A stretch of 26,660 bases of DNA. It comes from Bacteroidota bacterium (lineage in GTDB: Bacteria > Bacteroidota > Bacteroidia > Chitinophagales > Chitinophagaceae). Position 1 is the first letter of the stretch, and each line of letters begins with the position of its first letter. Below are positions 8,123-16,641 of the stretch, one piece after another. The position numbers and the translations under genes were made by a program. The stretch is taken from NCBI GenBank assembly GCA_023423835.1, contig JAFAEW010000002.1, positions 1 through 26,660 of the forward strand, in the 5' to 3' direction. Under the pieces are notes generated by a model. It ran no database searches. It had not been told where the DNA came from and worked only from the letters and a program-made list of their open reading frames with translations.

Positions 8123-9031
8123 ATGAAAAAAATGTTTTTGGGTTTAATGCCTCTGTTATTTTTAGCCTGCCGGTCAAGTCAGCTAAACCGGGTAACAAAC
8201 CATCGCCTGTCCGGTGATTTCAATAAAGAAGGCCATCGCGGATGCCGTGGATTAATGCCGGAAAATACTATTCCTGCATTTTTAACTGCTGTTGATCTTG
8301 CAGTTACAACGTTGGAATTAGATGTAGTGATTTCTAAAGACAGTCAGGTTGTGGTAAGCCATGATCCCTACTTCAATCCGGCATTCACTACAAAACCAGG
8401 CGGTGGGTTCTTAACTGCGGAGGAAGGCCGGTCATTGATATTATTTCAAATGCCTTATGAAGAAATAAAAAAGTATGATGTTGGAATGAAACGCAATCCC
8501 GCATTCCCGCAGCAAAAAATCCTTCCCGCGGTAAAACCGTTGCTGTCACAGGTTTTCGACACCGTTACCTACCACATGCGAACCATGAGAAGGCCGCCTA
8601 TCCTGTACAACATTGAAATAAAAAGCGATCCGGAAAAAGACGGAATCTATCAACCAGATCCGGCAACTTTTGTAGAACTTGTGATGAATGTTATCAAGGA
8701 AAGATCGATGGAGCGGTACGTGACGATTCAGTCTTTTGATATTCGTCCGTTACAATATCTACATGCGCATTATCCTGATATAAAACTTGCCTTGCTGATT
8801 GAAAAGAACGACGCCCGTTCACTCAATCAGCAATTGAAAGACCTGGGATTTAATCCGCAAATCTATTCTCCCGAGCACACCCTGGTTGATCCCGCTTTAA
8901 TTAAGGCCTGCCACGATAAGGGAATGGAAATCATTCCCTGGACGGTAAATGAAAAAGCGACCATTGAACGGCTGAAGGCAGAGGGTGTTGACGGAATCAT
9001 CACTGATTATCCCAATCTTTTTAATGAGTGA
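8123..9031 (+). CDS. Glycerophosphodiester phosphodiesterase lipoprotein
   Basis: The 302-residue protein hydrolyses glycerophosphodiesters to glycerol-3-phosphate and an alcohol, by family. A lipoprotein signal ends in LLFLAC, with the modified Cys at 16, so it should be membrane-anchored outside the cytoplasm. The GDPD core is clear: GHRG with His38 and Arg39, PENT at 47-49, the metal-binding Glu65 and Asp67 in LELDV, His80-Asp81 in VVSHDP, a later IEIKSD segment with metal-binding Glu, and the closing WTVNEKATIERLKAEGVDGIITDYP typical of the TIM-barrel end. Length is normal. Its stop overlaps the stop of the convergent amidohydrolase by 11 bp. ATG 8123 gives the complete signal peptide. 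The preceding 110 bp after the terminator hold its promoter if it has one. Confidence 0.93.
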   Translation: MKKMFLGLMPLLFLACRSSQLNRVTNHRLSGDFNKEGHRGCRGLMPENTIPAFLTAVDLAVTTLELDVVISKDSQVVVSHDPYFNPAFTTKPGGGFLTAEEGRSLILFQMPYEEIKKYDVGMKRNPAFPQQKILPAVKPLLSQVFDTVTYHMRTMRRPPILYNIEIKSDPEKDGIYQPDPATFVELVMNVIKERSMERYVTIQSFDIRPLQYLHAHYPDIKLALLIEKNDARSLNQQLKDLGFNPQIYSPEHTLVDPALIKACHDKGMEIIPWTVNEKATIERLKAEGVDGIITDYPNLFNE

Positions 9032-10013
9032 GTCCGAGCCAGTCGGTTGCATTCTTATACAATAATTTTTCCCGTAAATTATTTTCGATTTCCAGAGATT
9101 CAATCAATGCTCCCGGAACGAGTTCCCCCAGTGGAAAGGGGTAGTCGGTGCCCAGACAAATCTTGTCCTCCCCGGCAAAATCAATGAGATATTGTAAGGC
9201 TGTCCGGTCGTGTACAAGGCTGTCAAACCAAAACTTCCCTATATACTTTCCGGGGTTCTCCGTATTATCGATCGCTGTTAAATCGGGCCTCACTTCAAAC
9301 CCGTGATGAATCCGGCCGAAAGTAAACGGAAACGATCCGCCGCCATGGGCAAAAGCTACTTTAAGATTCGGAAATTTTTCAAATACGCCTCCGAAAATCA
9401 TTGAACAAATAGCCCTTGATGTTTCAGCCGGCATTCCAACGAGCCAGGGAAGCCAGTATTTCCGCATTTGCTGCATGCCCATCATTTCCCAGGGATGAAT
9501 AAAGACCGACATTCCGAGAGATTCCGCTCTTTCGAAAAAGGGGAAATATTTTTTTTCACTGAGATTCTCACCGTTAATATTTGTGCCGATTTCAACCCCT
9601 TTTAATTGCAGTTCATTTTTACATCTTTCCAGTTCATCGATTGCTTTATCCACGTCCTGCATCGGCAGCGTGCCCAACCCGATAAAGCGGTTCGGATCGC
9701 GGGCAACGGTTTCGGCAATGAAATCATTGAAATACCGTGAAGTTTCAAGTCCGTCCTGCGGTTTTGCCCAGTAGTTAAACAAAACGGGAATGACCGACAA
9801 TACCTGGGTTGATACCTGTGAGGCAGCCATTTCCCTCTTTCTTGTTTCTGCATCAAAACAGTTTTCCTTAACCACTCTGAATAAGCGATCGCCCTTCATC
9901 ATGCAGGCTTCACAATTGCGGTGTTCAAGGTGAATGAATTCTCCATATCCAAATTTCTGAAACCAGTTGGGCATATCTTTCGGCATGATATGCGTGTGAA
10001 TATCTATCTTCAA
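9021..10013 (-). CDS. ACMSD-type amidohydrolase (aminocarboxymuconate-semialdehyde decarboxylase)
   Basis: This 330-residue protein closely resembles 2-amino-3-carboxymuconate-6-semialdehyde decarboxylase, including animal ACMSD, along its whole length. Shared stretches include MKIDIHTHIMPK, FRVVKENCFD (45-54), LSVIPVLFNYWAKP, FIGLGTLPMQ, KYWLPWLVGMPAET and LGTDYPFPLGEL. Zinc ligands are His6 and His8 (HTH), His173 in FIHPW and Asp290 in GTDYPFP; His223 in AHGGGSFPF is the likely catalytic His. The enzyme diverts the kynurenine pathway intermediate away from quinolinate. None of the other kynurenine genes is in the window, so it may serve a pathway encoded elsewhere or a related substrate. 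It is divergent from the flavin oxidoreductase gene, with 106 bp between starts. Confidence 0.9.
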   Translation of the reverse strand: MKIDIHTHIMPKDMPNWFQKFGYGEFIHLEHRNCEACMMKGDRLFRVVKENCFDAETRKREMAASQVSTQVLSVIPVLFNYWAKPQDGLETSRYFNDFIAETVARDPNRFIGLGTLPMQDVDKAIDELERCKNELQLKGVEIGTNINGENLSEKKYFPFFERAESLGMSVFIHPWEMMGMQQMRKYWLPWLVGMPAETSRAICSMIFGGVFEKFPNLKVAFAHGGGSFPFTFGRIHHGFEVRPDLTAIDNTENPGKYIGKFWFDSLVHDRTALQYLIDFAGEDKICLGTDYPFPLGELVPGALIESLEIENNLREKLLYKNATDWLGLTH

Positions 10014-10119
10014 TTTTTTGATTAAAGATAGGAAAAGGTTTGTGAGATGCGGATTTCGAAAGCCGTGTGTTTAGCAAACGGTGAAACGGGAATATTGTTG
10101 AACCGGTAAATAAACGATT

Positions 10120-11187
10120 ATGTCAAAATTGTTCAGTCCGTTAGAGATCAGGGATATAGTATTAAAAAACAGGATTGTTGTTTCTCCCATGTGTCAGTAC
10201 AGCAGCGACGACGGATTTGCCAATGACTGGCATCTTGTCCACCTCGGAAGTCGCGCTGTTGGCGGAGCCGGACTTGTTATGTTTGAGGCAACGGCTGTTG
10301 AACCCGAAGGGCGCATCAGTCCCAACGATCTTGGTATCTGGAAAGATGAGCAGATCGAATTTTTAAAAAGGATAAATAGTTTTATCGAAAAACAAGGCGC
10401 CGTTCCTGCCATTCAACTGGCGCATGCGGGGCGCAAGGCATCCACGCATTCTCCCTGGAAGGGTGCCGGTCCGTTAACTGCTTCGGAAGGCGCATGGCCG
10501 GTGATCGCGCCCTCCGCGGTTGCTTTCAGGGAAGGTTATCCCGTCCCGCGTGAAATGACAAAAGACGAGATCGCAGCCATCGTTGAAAAGTTTCGAAAAG
10601 CAGCTGAAAGGGCATTGATCGCAGGATTTAAAGTGGTAGAAATTCACGCTGCCCACGGATACCTGATCCATGAGTTTTATTCCCCGTACAGCAACAAACG
10701 AACGGATGAATATGGTGGAAGTTTTGAAAACCGCATTCGCTTTCTGATTGAAGTCACAGAGGCGATCAGAACGGTTTGGCCACGATCGCTCCCGTTATTT
10801 GTACGTATTTCCGCCACGGATTGGATTGAGGGCGGATGGACTGTAGAGGAAAGCATTCAGCTTGCAAAAATCCTGAAGCAAAAAGAAGTAGATCTGATAG
10901 ATTGTTCTACCGGTGGAAACGTTTCAGGCGTTAAAATACAGGTGGGTCCGTCATACCAGGTTCCCTTTTCTGAAAAAATAAGATCGGGAGCAGGAATTTT
11001 AACGGGAGCAGTAGGATTGATTACCGAAGCAAAGCAGGCAGAGGAAATTCTGGAAGATCAGAAGGCAGATGTCGTTATACTGGCACGTCAGCTTCTCCGC
11101 GAACCCTATTTCCCGCTGCATGCGGCAAAAATGCTGGGTGATGACATCTCCTGGCCCAATCAGTATGAAAGGGCTAAGAAATATTAG
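10120..11187 (+). CDS. namA: YqjM-like NADPH:flavin oxidoreductase (old yellow enzyme family)
   Basis: The 355-residue TIM-barrel flavoenzyme belongs to the thermophilic-like/YqjM class of old yellow enzymes, which reduce activated C=C bonds using NAD(P)H and FMN. Class marks are Cys25 in SPMCQYSS, the QLAHAGRKAS stretch at 99-108, the substrate-binding His176 and His179 in EIHAAHGYLIHEF, and SNKRTDEYGGSFENR. The end is typical too (DVVILARQLLREPYFPLHAAK). Length matches YqjM (about 338) with a slightly longer end. The physiological substrate is usually unknown in this family. It shares an upstream region with the divergent ACMSD-like gene, so joint regulation is possible but not shown. Confidence 0.92.
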   Translation: MSKLFSPLEIRDIVLKNRIVVSPMCQYSSDDGFANDWHLVHLGSRAVGGAGLVMFEATAVEPEGRISPNDLGIWKDEQIEFLKRINSFIEKQGAVPAIQLAHAGRKASTHSPWKGAGPLTASEGAWPVIAPSAVAFREGYPVPREMTKDEIAAIVEKFRKAAERALIAGFKVVEIHAAHGYLIHEFYSPYSNKRTDEYGGSFENRIRFLIEVTEAIRTVWPRSLPLFVRISATDWIEGGWTVEESIQLAKILKQKEVDLIDCSTGGNVSGVKIQVGPSYQVPFSEKIRSGAGILTGAVGLITEAKQAEEILEDQKADVVILARQLLREPYFPLHAAKMLGDDISWPNQYERAKKY

Positions 11188-11205
11188 CCTCGGTGAGGCA
11201 CCCGT

Positions 11206-11388
11206 TTATTTTCCACTTCTGCCCGAACGGGTAAACAGATAAATGATGACGGCAATCACCGCCACAACTATGATCACACCTACCCAAACACCGGCTTTAA
11301 ATACCCCTGTAATTACCTCACAACTGTTTAAGAGAATGGCAATAGAAAATAATAAACTGAAAAATAAGAGGCGGTTAGATGACTTCAT
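11206..11388 (-). CDS. Small lipoprotein with one membrane helix
   Basis: The 60-residue protein has a hydrophobic signal ending LLNSC, a lipobox with Cys23. A short GVFKAGVWVG stretch and a second strongly hydrophobic segment (about 35-52, VWVGVIIVVAVIAVIIYL) follow, with a basic tail. The pattern CEVI.GVFKAGVWVG is familiar from small proteins in many Bacteroidota that are often mislabelled as phosphatidate cytidylyltransferase; it is far too short for that enzyme. Function unknown. It is convergent with the flavin oxidoreductase gene, with 18 bp between stops. A weak GCCTC-GGT-GAGGC hairpin (11187-11199) lies between them. Confidence 0.8.
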   Translation of the reverse strand: MKSSNRLLFFSLLFSIAILLNSCEVITGVFKAGVWVGVIIVVAVIAVIIYLFTRSGRSGK

Positions 11389-11648
11389 GGTGATGAAATT
11401 TAGTGAGAAATGTTATTATAAATATTTACACTATATAATTGTGCCATTTATTTTTAACTAGTTTAGATCGAAAACCTTGAGGTTGTAGAATTTAATCCAC
11501 AAACTCTCAAGATGAAAGTGCTAAAGCTTGGCAGTGGCTGTACCGTCACGATTTAATTCGACGGTAGTTGAAACAGAAGCCGGCGTAAAAATTTGGCTTG
11601 ATTTTAGAATAGTTTGAGGATATTACTAATTTTTAAAAAATTACAATT

Positions 11649-11939
11649 ATGAATTCAGGGAAATTATTGACCAGTCTTTTAATAGGCGCTGCAGCAGGTG
11701 CAATTTTAGGGGTTTTATTTGCTCCTGAAAAAGGATCAGAAACCAGGAGAATGATCTCTGATAAAAGCAATGATCTTACCGAAGGTCTGAAAGAAAAATT
11801 CAACGATTTCATTGATGGCATTGCAGGATCTTTGGGCAACGCAAAAAATGAAGCAGAATCAGCCATAAACGAAGGAAAAGATAAGGCAAGAAACATGGCC
11901 AGAAATATGAAGGATCAGGCAAAAGAAGCGATGTCATAG
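11649..11939 (+). CDS. YtxH domain protein
   Basis: The 96-residue protein has an N-terminal membrane segment, LLIGAAAGAILGVLFAPEKG, ending in the FAPEKGSETRR motif that marks the YtxH family. A long, charged amphipathic helix rich in Lys, Glu, Asn and Ala follows (about 35-96). Such proteins are small, stress-associated and of unknown biochemical role. The gene is preceded by a 260-bp gap with no other gene, so it probably carries its own promoter. It is followed 29 bp later by a small acidic protein gene, probably in the same transcript. Confidence 0.88.
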   Translation: MNSGKLLTSLLIGAAAGAILGVLFAPEKGSETRRMISDKSNDLTEGLKEKFNDFIDGIAGSLGNAKNEAESAINEGKDKARNMARNMKDQAKEAMS

Positions 11940-11968
11940 TCTTTAAAATATTCCTTTAAAACTTAGGT

Positions 11969-12199
11969 ATGAACGATAGGGATGATTTTATTGTGAATGA
12001 AGAGGAACAAAACATTCCGGTTAATCCCCGGGATGAAGATCTCCCTTTGGCGGATCAAAACGAATCTACAGGTAAGGAAAATAAGGAAACCAGGAAGGAT
12101 ATACCCGCGAAAACCAGGGACGAAAAACAACAAATTCCCCAAAAGGGAAATATGGATGAATCGGAAGGTTTTGATCCCAATATTGTTCCGCCGGTTTAA
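11969..12199 (+). CDS. Small acidic, probably disordered protein
   Basis: I do not recognise this 76-residue protein. It has no hydrophobic segment and almost no aromatic residues, and is very rich in Asp, Glu, Asn, Lys, Gln and Pro. It would be soluble and largely unfolded. It is read in the direction of the YtxH gene 29 bp upstream and is closed by a strong terminator 32 bp downstream, which supports a real two-gene transcript. A role alongside the stress-related YtxH protein is a guess from position only. The overlapping frame at 11997-12296 runs through the terminator and is a shadow. Confidence 0.65.
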   Translation: MNDRDDFIVNEEEQNIPVNPRDEDLPLADQNESTGKENKETRKDIPAKTRDEKQQIPQKGNMDESEGFDPNIVPPV

Positions 12200-12231
12200 T
12201 TTAAAGGACCTAAAAGGGGTTTCTCTTTTAA

Positions 12232-12264
12232 AACAGGTAAGGCGTTATGCTTTGCCTGTTTTTT
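12232..12264 (+). terminator. Terminator after the YtxH/acidic-protein pair
   Basis: A 12-bp stem AACAGGTAAGGC / GCTTTGCCTGTT with two wobble pairs and a five-base loop (GTTAT) is followed by a T tract. It ends 58 bp before the trpS start, so trpS needs its own promoter in the interval or relies on readthrough. Confidence 0.9.
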
Positions 12265-12321
12265 ATTTTCGCTTCCCCGGTTTTTCTCACTTCTGATTTC
12301 AAATTTCTATCTTCGCCCACT

Positions 12322-13320
12322 ATGGAAAGAGAAGTAGTATTGAGTGGTATCCGTCCCACCGGTTTTGTACACCTGGGAAATTATTTCGGAGCGGTTAACA
12401 ACTGGGTAAAAATGCAGCAGATTTATAACTGCTTCTTCAGCGTGGTTGACTGGCACAGCCTTACGACCCACCCGGACACAAAGGGCCTTAGGGAAAATGT
12501 GCACCGTTTATTATCTGAACTGCTCGCCTCCGGCATTGATCCTGAAAAGTGCGCACTGTTCATTCAAAGCGATATTCCGGAAATTGCAGAACTCTATCTC
12601 TATCTAAACATGCTTTCCTACAAGGGTGAGCTTGAAAAAACACCGACGTTTAAGGATAAGGTGCGGCAGAATCCGGACAATGTAAACGCCGGATTGTTGA
12701 CTTATCCCGTATTAATGGCTGCCGACATTTTAGTGCACCGGGCCGTAAAAGTGCCGGTTGGAAAGGATCAGGAACAACACGTGGAAATGACTAGAAACCT
12801 GGCCGAACGCTTTCATCACCGGTATGGCGAGGTATTTCCGATGCCGCAAACCTTTAATTTCGGCCACGATCTCGTAAAGATCATGAGCCTCGATGGCAAC
12901 GGCAAGATGAGTAAGAGCGAAAACCACATGAATACTTTATACATTGCCGATGAAGATGAACAGATCAGAAAAAAGATCATGAAAGCCAAAACCAATAGCG
13001 GTCCTTCCGAACCGGGTTCTGAGATGCCGCCCTATATCGCCAACCTATTTACATTAATGCAGCTGGTAAGCAAGCCGGAGGTTTACGAAAAATTCAAGGA
13101 GGATTTTGAGCACGCTTCCATCCGTTATGGCGACCTGAAAAAGCAATTGGCAGAGGACATGGTTGATTTTATTCGTCCCATTCGCGAAAGATCAAAAGAA
13201 ATCCAGGCAGATCAAGCCTATCTCGCAGGAGTAATCAAAACCGGTGCGGAAAAGGCGAGAGAAAGTGCCGACGCCACTCTAAAACTCGTGCGGCAGGCGA
13301 TGGGTTTAAAGTACATTTAA
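12322..13320 (+). CDS. trpS: Tryptophanyl-tRNA synthetase
   Basis: This class I synthetase charges tRNA-Trp with tryptophan in the cytoplasm. The protein from ATG 12322 is 332 residues, normal for TrpS. It opens MEREVVLSGIRPTGFVHLGN, with the HIGH-type motif HLGN at 17-20. KMSKS is intact at 195-199 (GNGKMSKSENH). Other family stretches are VPVGKDQEQHVEMTRNLAERF and the closing VRQAMGLKYI. An open frame extends upstream to 12247, but that would put the start inside the preceding terminator hairpin and add 25 hydrophobic residues foreign to the family, so it is rejected. The deoxynucleoside kinase follows 62 bp later. Confidence 0.97.
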   Translation: MEREVVLSGIRPTGFVHLGNYFGAVNNWVKMQQIYNCFFSVVDWHSLTTHPDTKGLRENVHRLLSELLASGIDPEKCALFIQSDIPEIAELYLYLNMLSYKGELEKTPTFKDKVRQNPDNVNAGLLTYPVLMAADILVHRAVKVPVGKDQEQHVEMTRNLAERFHHRYGEVFPMPQTFNFGHDLVKIMSLDGNGKMSKSENHMNTLYIADEDEQIRKKIMKAKTNSGPSEPGSEMPPYIANLFTLMQLVSKPEVYEKFKEDFEHASIRYGDLKKQLAEDMVDFIRPIRERSKEIQADQAYLAGVIKTGAEKARESADATLKLVRQAMGLKYI

Positions 13321-13382
13321 AAGCACAACAACAGACCCCTTTATTAATCAAAAATGCATTTGAAAGCTCATTGGAAAAAATT

Positions 13383-14018
13383 ATGGCCAAATTAAAAAAA
13401 CCAAAACATATAGCCGTAGCGGGAAATATCGGCGCCGGTAAAACCACCCTTACTGAAATATTGAGTAAGCATTATAAATGGATCCCGCAGTTTGAAGACG
13501 TTGACCATAATCCCTACCTGATGGATTTTTACGAGGATATGCCGCGATGGAGTTTCAACCTGCAAATCTACTTTTTAAACAGCCGGCTCAATCAATTGCT
13601 GGAAATCAGCCGTGGAACGGAAACAATTATCCAGGACCGTACGATCTATGAGGATGCGCACATTTTCGCTCCCAACCTGCACGATATGGGCCTCATGAGC
13701 CAACGCGATTTTGACAACTATTATCAGTTCTTTTCTACCCTCAAATCAATGGTGCAGCCACCGGATCTTTTGATTTATCTCAAGGCTTCGGTTCCCAAAC
13801 TTGTGGAGCAAATTCAGAAAAGGGGACGTGATTATGAAGAAAATATACGGCTTGATTACCTGAAAAAGCTGAACGATCTGTACAATAAATGGATTGACGG
13901 TTATGATGAAAGCAAACTTCTCGTAATTGATGTCAACCACATTAATTTTGCAGAAAAAGAAGAAGATCTCGGGGAGATTATTTCAAAAATAGATGCAATG
14001 TTTTTCGGATTATTTTAA
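13383..14018 (+). CDS. Deoxynucleoside kinase
   Basis: The 211-residue protein phosphorylates deoxynucleosides for nucleotide salvage, by family. The P-loop GNIGAGKT lies at 14-21, just inside the N-terminus. A QFEDVDHNPYL segment matches the dNK substrate region, and QDRTIYEDAHIFA holds the DR motif that corresponds to the ERS/DRS motif of the family. QKRGRDYEENI is the LID-type Arg-rich segment. Length is close to bacterial dAK/dGK-type enzymes; the exact nucleoside preference cannot be told. ATG 13383 is preferred to the in-frame TTG 13371 because GGAAAAAATT then precedes the ATG and the P-loop position fits the family. It follows trpS and precedes iaaA, likely co-transcribed. Confidence 0.92.
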   Translation: MAKLKKPKHIAVAGNIGAGKTTLTEILSKHYKWIPQFEDVDHNPYLMDFYEDMPRWSFNLQIYFLNSRLNQLLEISRGTETIIQDRTIYEDAHIFAPNLHDMGLMSQRDFDNYYQFFSTLKSMVQPPDLLIYLKASVPKLVEQIQKRGRDYEENIRLDYLKKLNDLYNKWIDGYDESKLLVIDVNHINFAEKEEDLGEIISKIDAMFFGLF

Positions 14019-14066
14019 ATGGAGAAAAATTCCTGATGCCTTTGCTTTCACAATAAAAAAATCGGT

Positions 14067-15014
14067 ATGGAAAAATTTACGATCGCCATCCATGGCGGTG
14101 CCGGAACGATCTTGAAGGAGGATATGACCTCCGATCTGGAAGAAGCCTATTTACAGGGATTGAAAGCGGCCCTCCATGCCGGATATGCCGTGTTGGAAGA
14201 AGGAGGATCGGCGGTAAACGCAGTAAAAGCAGCCGTAGTAATCCTTGAGGATAATATTTTATTCAACGCCGGAAGGGGAGCAGTTTTTACCAAAAAGGGC
14301 GTTCAGGAAATGGATGCAGCCATCATGGATGGAAAAACCCTTGATGCCGGCTCGGTTTGCGGTGTAAGAAATGTGCGAAATCCGATTGAACTGGCCACCG
14401 AGGTCATGCGCAACAGCAACCACGTGTTTTTGAGCGGCAAAGGTGCCAACGATTTTGCCATCAAACAGGGCATTAAGCTTGAGCCGGACGAATATTTTTT
14501 CTCACAGTTCCGCTACGACCAATGGAAAGCCATTCGCGATTCCGATACCTATTCTTTAGATCATACCCATCAGCGACTCGAGGAATTGATGCGTGATAAA
14601 AAATTCGGAACGGTAGGCGCAGTAGCCCGGGATGCAAACGGCAATCTTTCAGCCGCTACAAGCACCGGCGGGATGACCAACAAGAAATACGGACGAATTG
14701 GCGACAGCCCCATCATCGGTTCCGGAACCTATGCCAATAATCACACCTGTGCCATCAGTTGTACAGGTCATGGTGAAATGTTTATCCGCTCTGTTGCCGC
14801 TTATGACGTGAGCTGCCTGATGGAGTATAAAGGCTTTACTCTGGAAGCCGCCATGAAAGAAGTGGTACTCAATAAACTGGTAAAAATGGGCGGCGAAGGT
14901 GGAATGATTGGCGTGGATGCAGCGGGAGATTTTGCCCTGGTTTTCAATAGTGCAGGCATGTACCGGGCTGTAAAGAAAAGCGACGGATTGGAGCAGGTTG
15001 AGATTTATAAATGA
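14067..15014 (+). CDS. iaaA: Isoaspartyl peptidase / plant-type L-asparaginase
   Basis: The 315-residue protein belongs to the N-terminal-nucleophile asparaginase_2 family, which hydrolyses isoaspartyl dipeptides and asparagine after cutting itself into two subunits. The start AIHGGAGTI is characteristic. The autocleavage site lies before Thr182 in KKFGTVGAVARD, with the active-site surroundings TSTGGMTNKKYGRIGDSP and SCTGHGEMFIR. There is no signal peptide, so it should work in the cytoplasm. Length matches the family. It starts 48 bp after the kinase stop, so a trpS-kinase-iaaA transcript is possible. A 109-bp gap separates its stop from the convergent permease; no clear terminator is visible there. 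Confidence 0.94.
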   Translation: MEKFTIAIHGGAGTILKEDMTSDLEEAYLQGLKAALHAGYAVLEEGGSAVNAVKAAVVILEDNILFNAGRGAVFTKKGVQEMDAAIMDGKTLDAGSVCGVRNVRNPIELATEVMRNSNHVFLSGKGANDFAIKQGIKLEPDEYFFSQFRYDQWKAIRDSDTYSLDHTHQRLEELMRDKKFGTVGAVARDANGNLSAATSTGGMTNKKYGRIGDSPIIGSGTYANNHTCAISCTGHGEMFIRSVAAYDVSCLMEYKGFTLEAAMKEVVLNKLVKMGGEGGMIGVDAAGDFALVFNSAGMYRAVKKSDGLEQVEIYK

Positions 15015-15123
15015 CCTGTCTGAAATTGAATCGGATCTGTTTATTCCATTCCAAAAGTTTTGGATGTGATTAAATTCCGCGAGTTTTCAGGTAATTGGAA
15101 TAATTGTTCACACAGCCATTCCC

Positions 15124-16443
15124 TTACGGGATCTGTTTTTTTATGAAGAAGGCATAAACCGGATAGGAAAGAATAATGAAAGCCATTATAATTAAAAGGC
15201 TTACGTGGTCACTTATCGCAAAGCCTATACATAAAACCACTGTAATAAACAGCGTGAAGTAAGTGGAAAACGGATATCCCCAGGCTTTGTAAGGACGGTG
15301 CATATCCGGGTGTTTTATTCTAAGCCTGATCAGTGAAAAAAAGGCGAAACCGGTTACGATGGCCATCATAAAAGTGCCGAGGGAAAACAACTGCTGAAAG
15401 GAACTGAGAAGGATTAAAATAAAAGCGAGTATATAGCAAAAAAACAACGAAAAATAGGGTGTTCCTCCCTTGTTTACCAGTGTTCCCTGTTTTACAAAAA
15501 AGCCATCCTTGCTCATTCCGTATAAGATTCTTGATGGAATCATCATATAGGCATTTAAGATGCTGAATAAGGAAAAAATAGCAATTGCAATGATGATGTT
15601 GGTACTCCAGCTTCCAAATGCCACGGCTGCTGCATCGGAAGCGGCAAGTGGCGAGTTTGCAATGGTAGAAACCGGGAGAACATACAGTATCGCCGCGTTG
15701 ATCAGAATATAGAGCAGCATAACCGTTAATGCGCCGATCAGATACGATCTTGGAATATTGCGATCGGGATTTTCATCCTCTTCTGCAAAGAATGAAACCG
15801 ACATCCATCCGTTATAAGATCCCATTATCAGTTGTAGCGATGTGAAAACAGCGACGATAATTCCGCCCTTGAGGATCGGTTTGGCAGCCGTTTCAATTTC
15901 CCTGACGGGTTCACTTAAAAAACAACCTGCAATCAATATCAGAAAGAGGATAACTTTTGCCGCGCTGGTAATTTGCTGTGTAGTACTCCCCATTTTCACC
16001 CCGGGCAGGTTGATTAACGTAAAAAAGGTTAGAAAAGCTATCGACACGATGGTTTGATAAGCCATCAACTGTGGGAAAAGTAAGGCAGAATATTCACTTA
16101 AAACGATGCAGAAATAGGCCGGTGCAATTCCATTACTGATAAAATCAAACCATCCGTTTAAAAAACCTGCATAGTCTCCAAATGCTTTTTTTATGTAATT
16201 ATACGATCCGCCGGCCTTTGGAACCATAGTGGTGAGTTCAGCGTAACTGCTGGCGGATAACATGATGTATAAGCCGATTGCGGCCCAGCATAAAATGATC
16301 AGGGCGGCATTGGGAAGCTCATCAGCAATAATTGCCGGTGTTCGTAAAATTCCCACGCCAATGGTGCCGCCGACGACCACTGCGATTCCAAATGCAACGC
16401 CTAAAACTTTTTTTAAAGGATTCGCCGGAGCTTCTGAGGCCAT
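15124..16443 (-). CDS. APC-family amino acid permease
   Basis: The 439-residue integral membrane protein has about twelve hydrophobic segments and the N-terminal features of the amino acid-polyamine-organocation superfamily. The first helix reads VVVGGTIGVGILRTPAIIA, which holds the GXGI(L) motif of the substrate site. YAELTTMVPKAGGSYNYIKKAFG is the typical loop after helix two. It should be a proton- or ion-coupled transporter or exchanger in the inner membrane; the substrate cannot be assigned. ATG 16443 (MASEAPANP) is preferred to a TTG at 16455. The upstream gap of 198 bp to the DUF1801 gene holds a GCATCCGC direct repeat (16576 and 16594) of unknown meaning. Confidence 0.92.
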   Translation of the reverse strand: MASEAPANPLKKVLGVAFGIAVVVGGTIGVGILRTPAIIADELPNAALIILCWAAIGLYIMLSASSYAELTTMVPKAGGSYNYIKKAFGDYAGFLNGWFDFISNGIAPAYFCIVLSEYSALLFPQLMAYQTIVSIAFLTFFTLINLPGVKMGSTTQQITSAAKVILFLILIAGCFLSEPVREIETAAKPILKGGIIVAVFTSLQLIMGSYNGWMSVSFFAEEDENPDRNIPRSYLIGALTVMLLYILINAAILYVLPVSTIANSPLAASDAAAVAFGSWSTNIIIAIAIFSLFSILNAYMMIPSRILYGMSKDGFFVKQGTLVNKGGTPYFSLFFCYILAFILILLSSFQQLFSLGTFMMAIVTGFAFFSLIRLRIKHPDMHRPYKAWGYPFSTYFTLFITVVLCIGFAISDHVSLLIIMAFIILSYPVYAFFIKKQIP

Positions 16444-16641
16444 TATTATCTTCAATTTTTTTGAAGAGCCAAAGAAAAGGAAAATAAATGGGATGAATAG
16501 TCAAAAAGTACGATTGATATCAAAGATAGAAATGCAATGTGCTGCCTTCGAATTTTTTTGCCTTTCCTTTAATCGGCATCCGCAGGTTTTGAAGCATCCG
16601 CTTTTCTGCAGTTGTTTTCCCTCTAAATAATTGAAGAAATC

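Noticed and set aside
8011..8217. Plus-strand frame of 68 codons starting in the terminator T tract
   Set aside because: It overlaps the phosphodiesterase start in another frame, starts within the terminator and has no features of a gene.
12247..12321. Upstream extension of trpS by 25 residues
   Set aside because: The start would lie inside the 12-bp terminator stem and the added residues are foreign to TrpS; ATG 12322 is the family start.
15015..15123. CCAAAAGTTTTGG palindrome between iaaA and the permease as a terminator
   Set aside because: A stem of six A/T-rich pairs with one central base cannot form a hairpin loop and no T tract follows.
16576..16601. GCATCCGC direct repeat, 18 bp apart, upstream of the permease
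   Set aside because: Two eight-base copies are too little to claim an operator, and they lie about 130 bp before the start.
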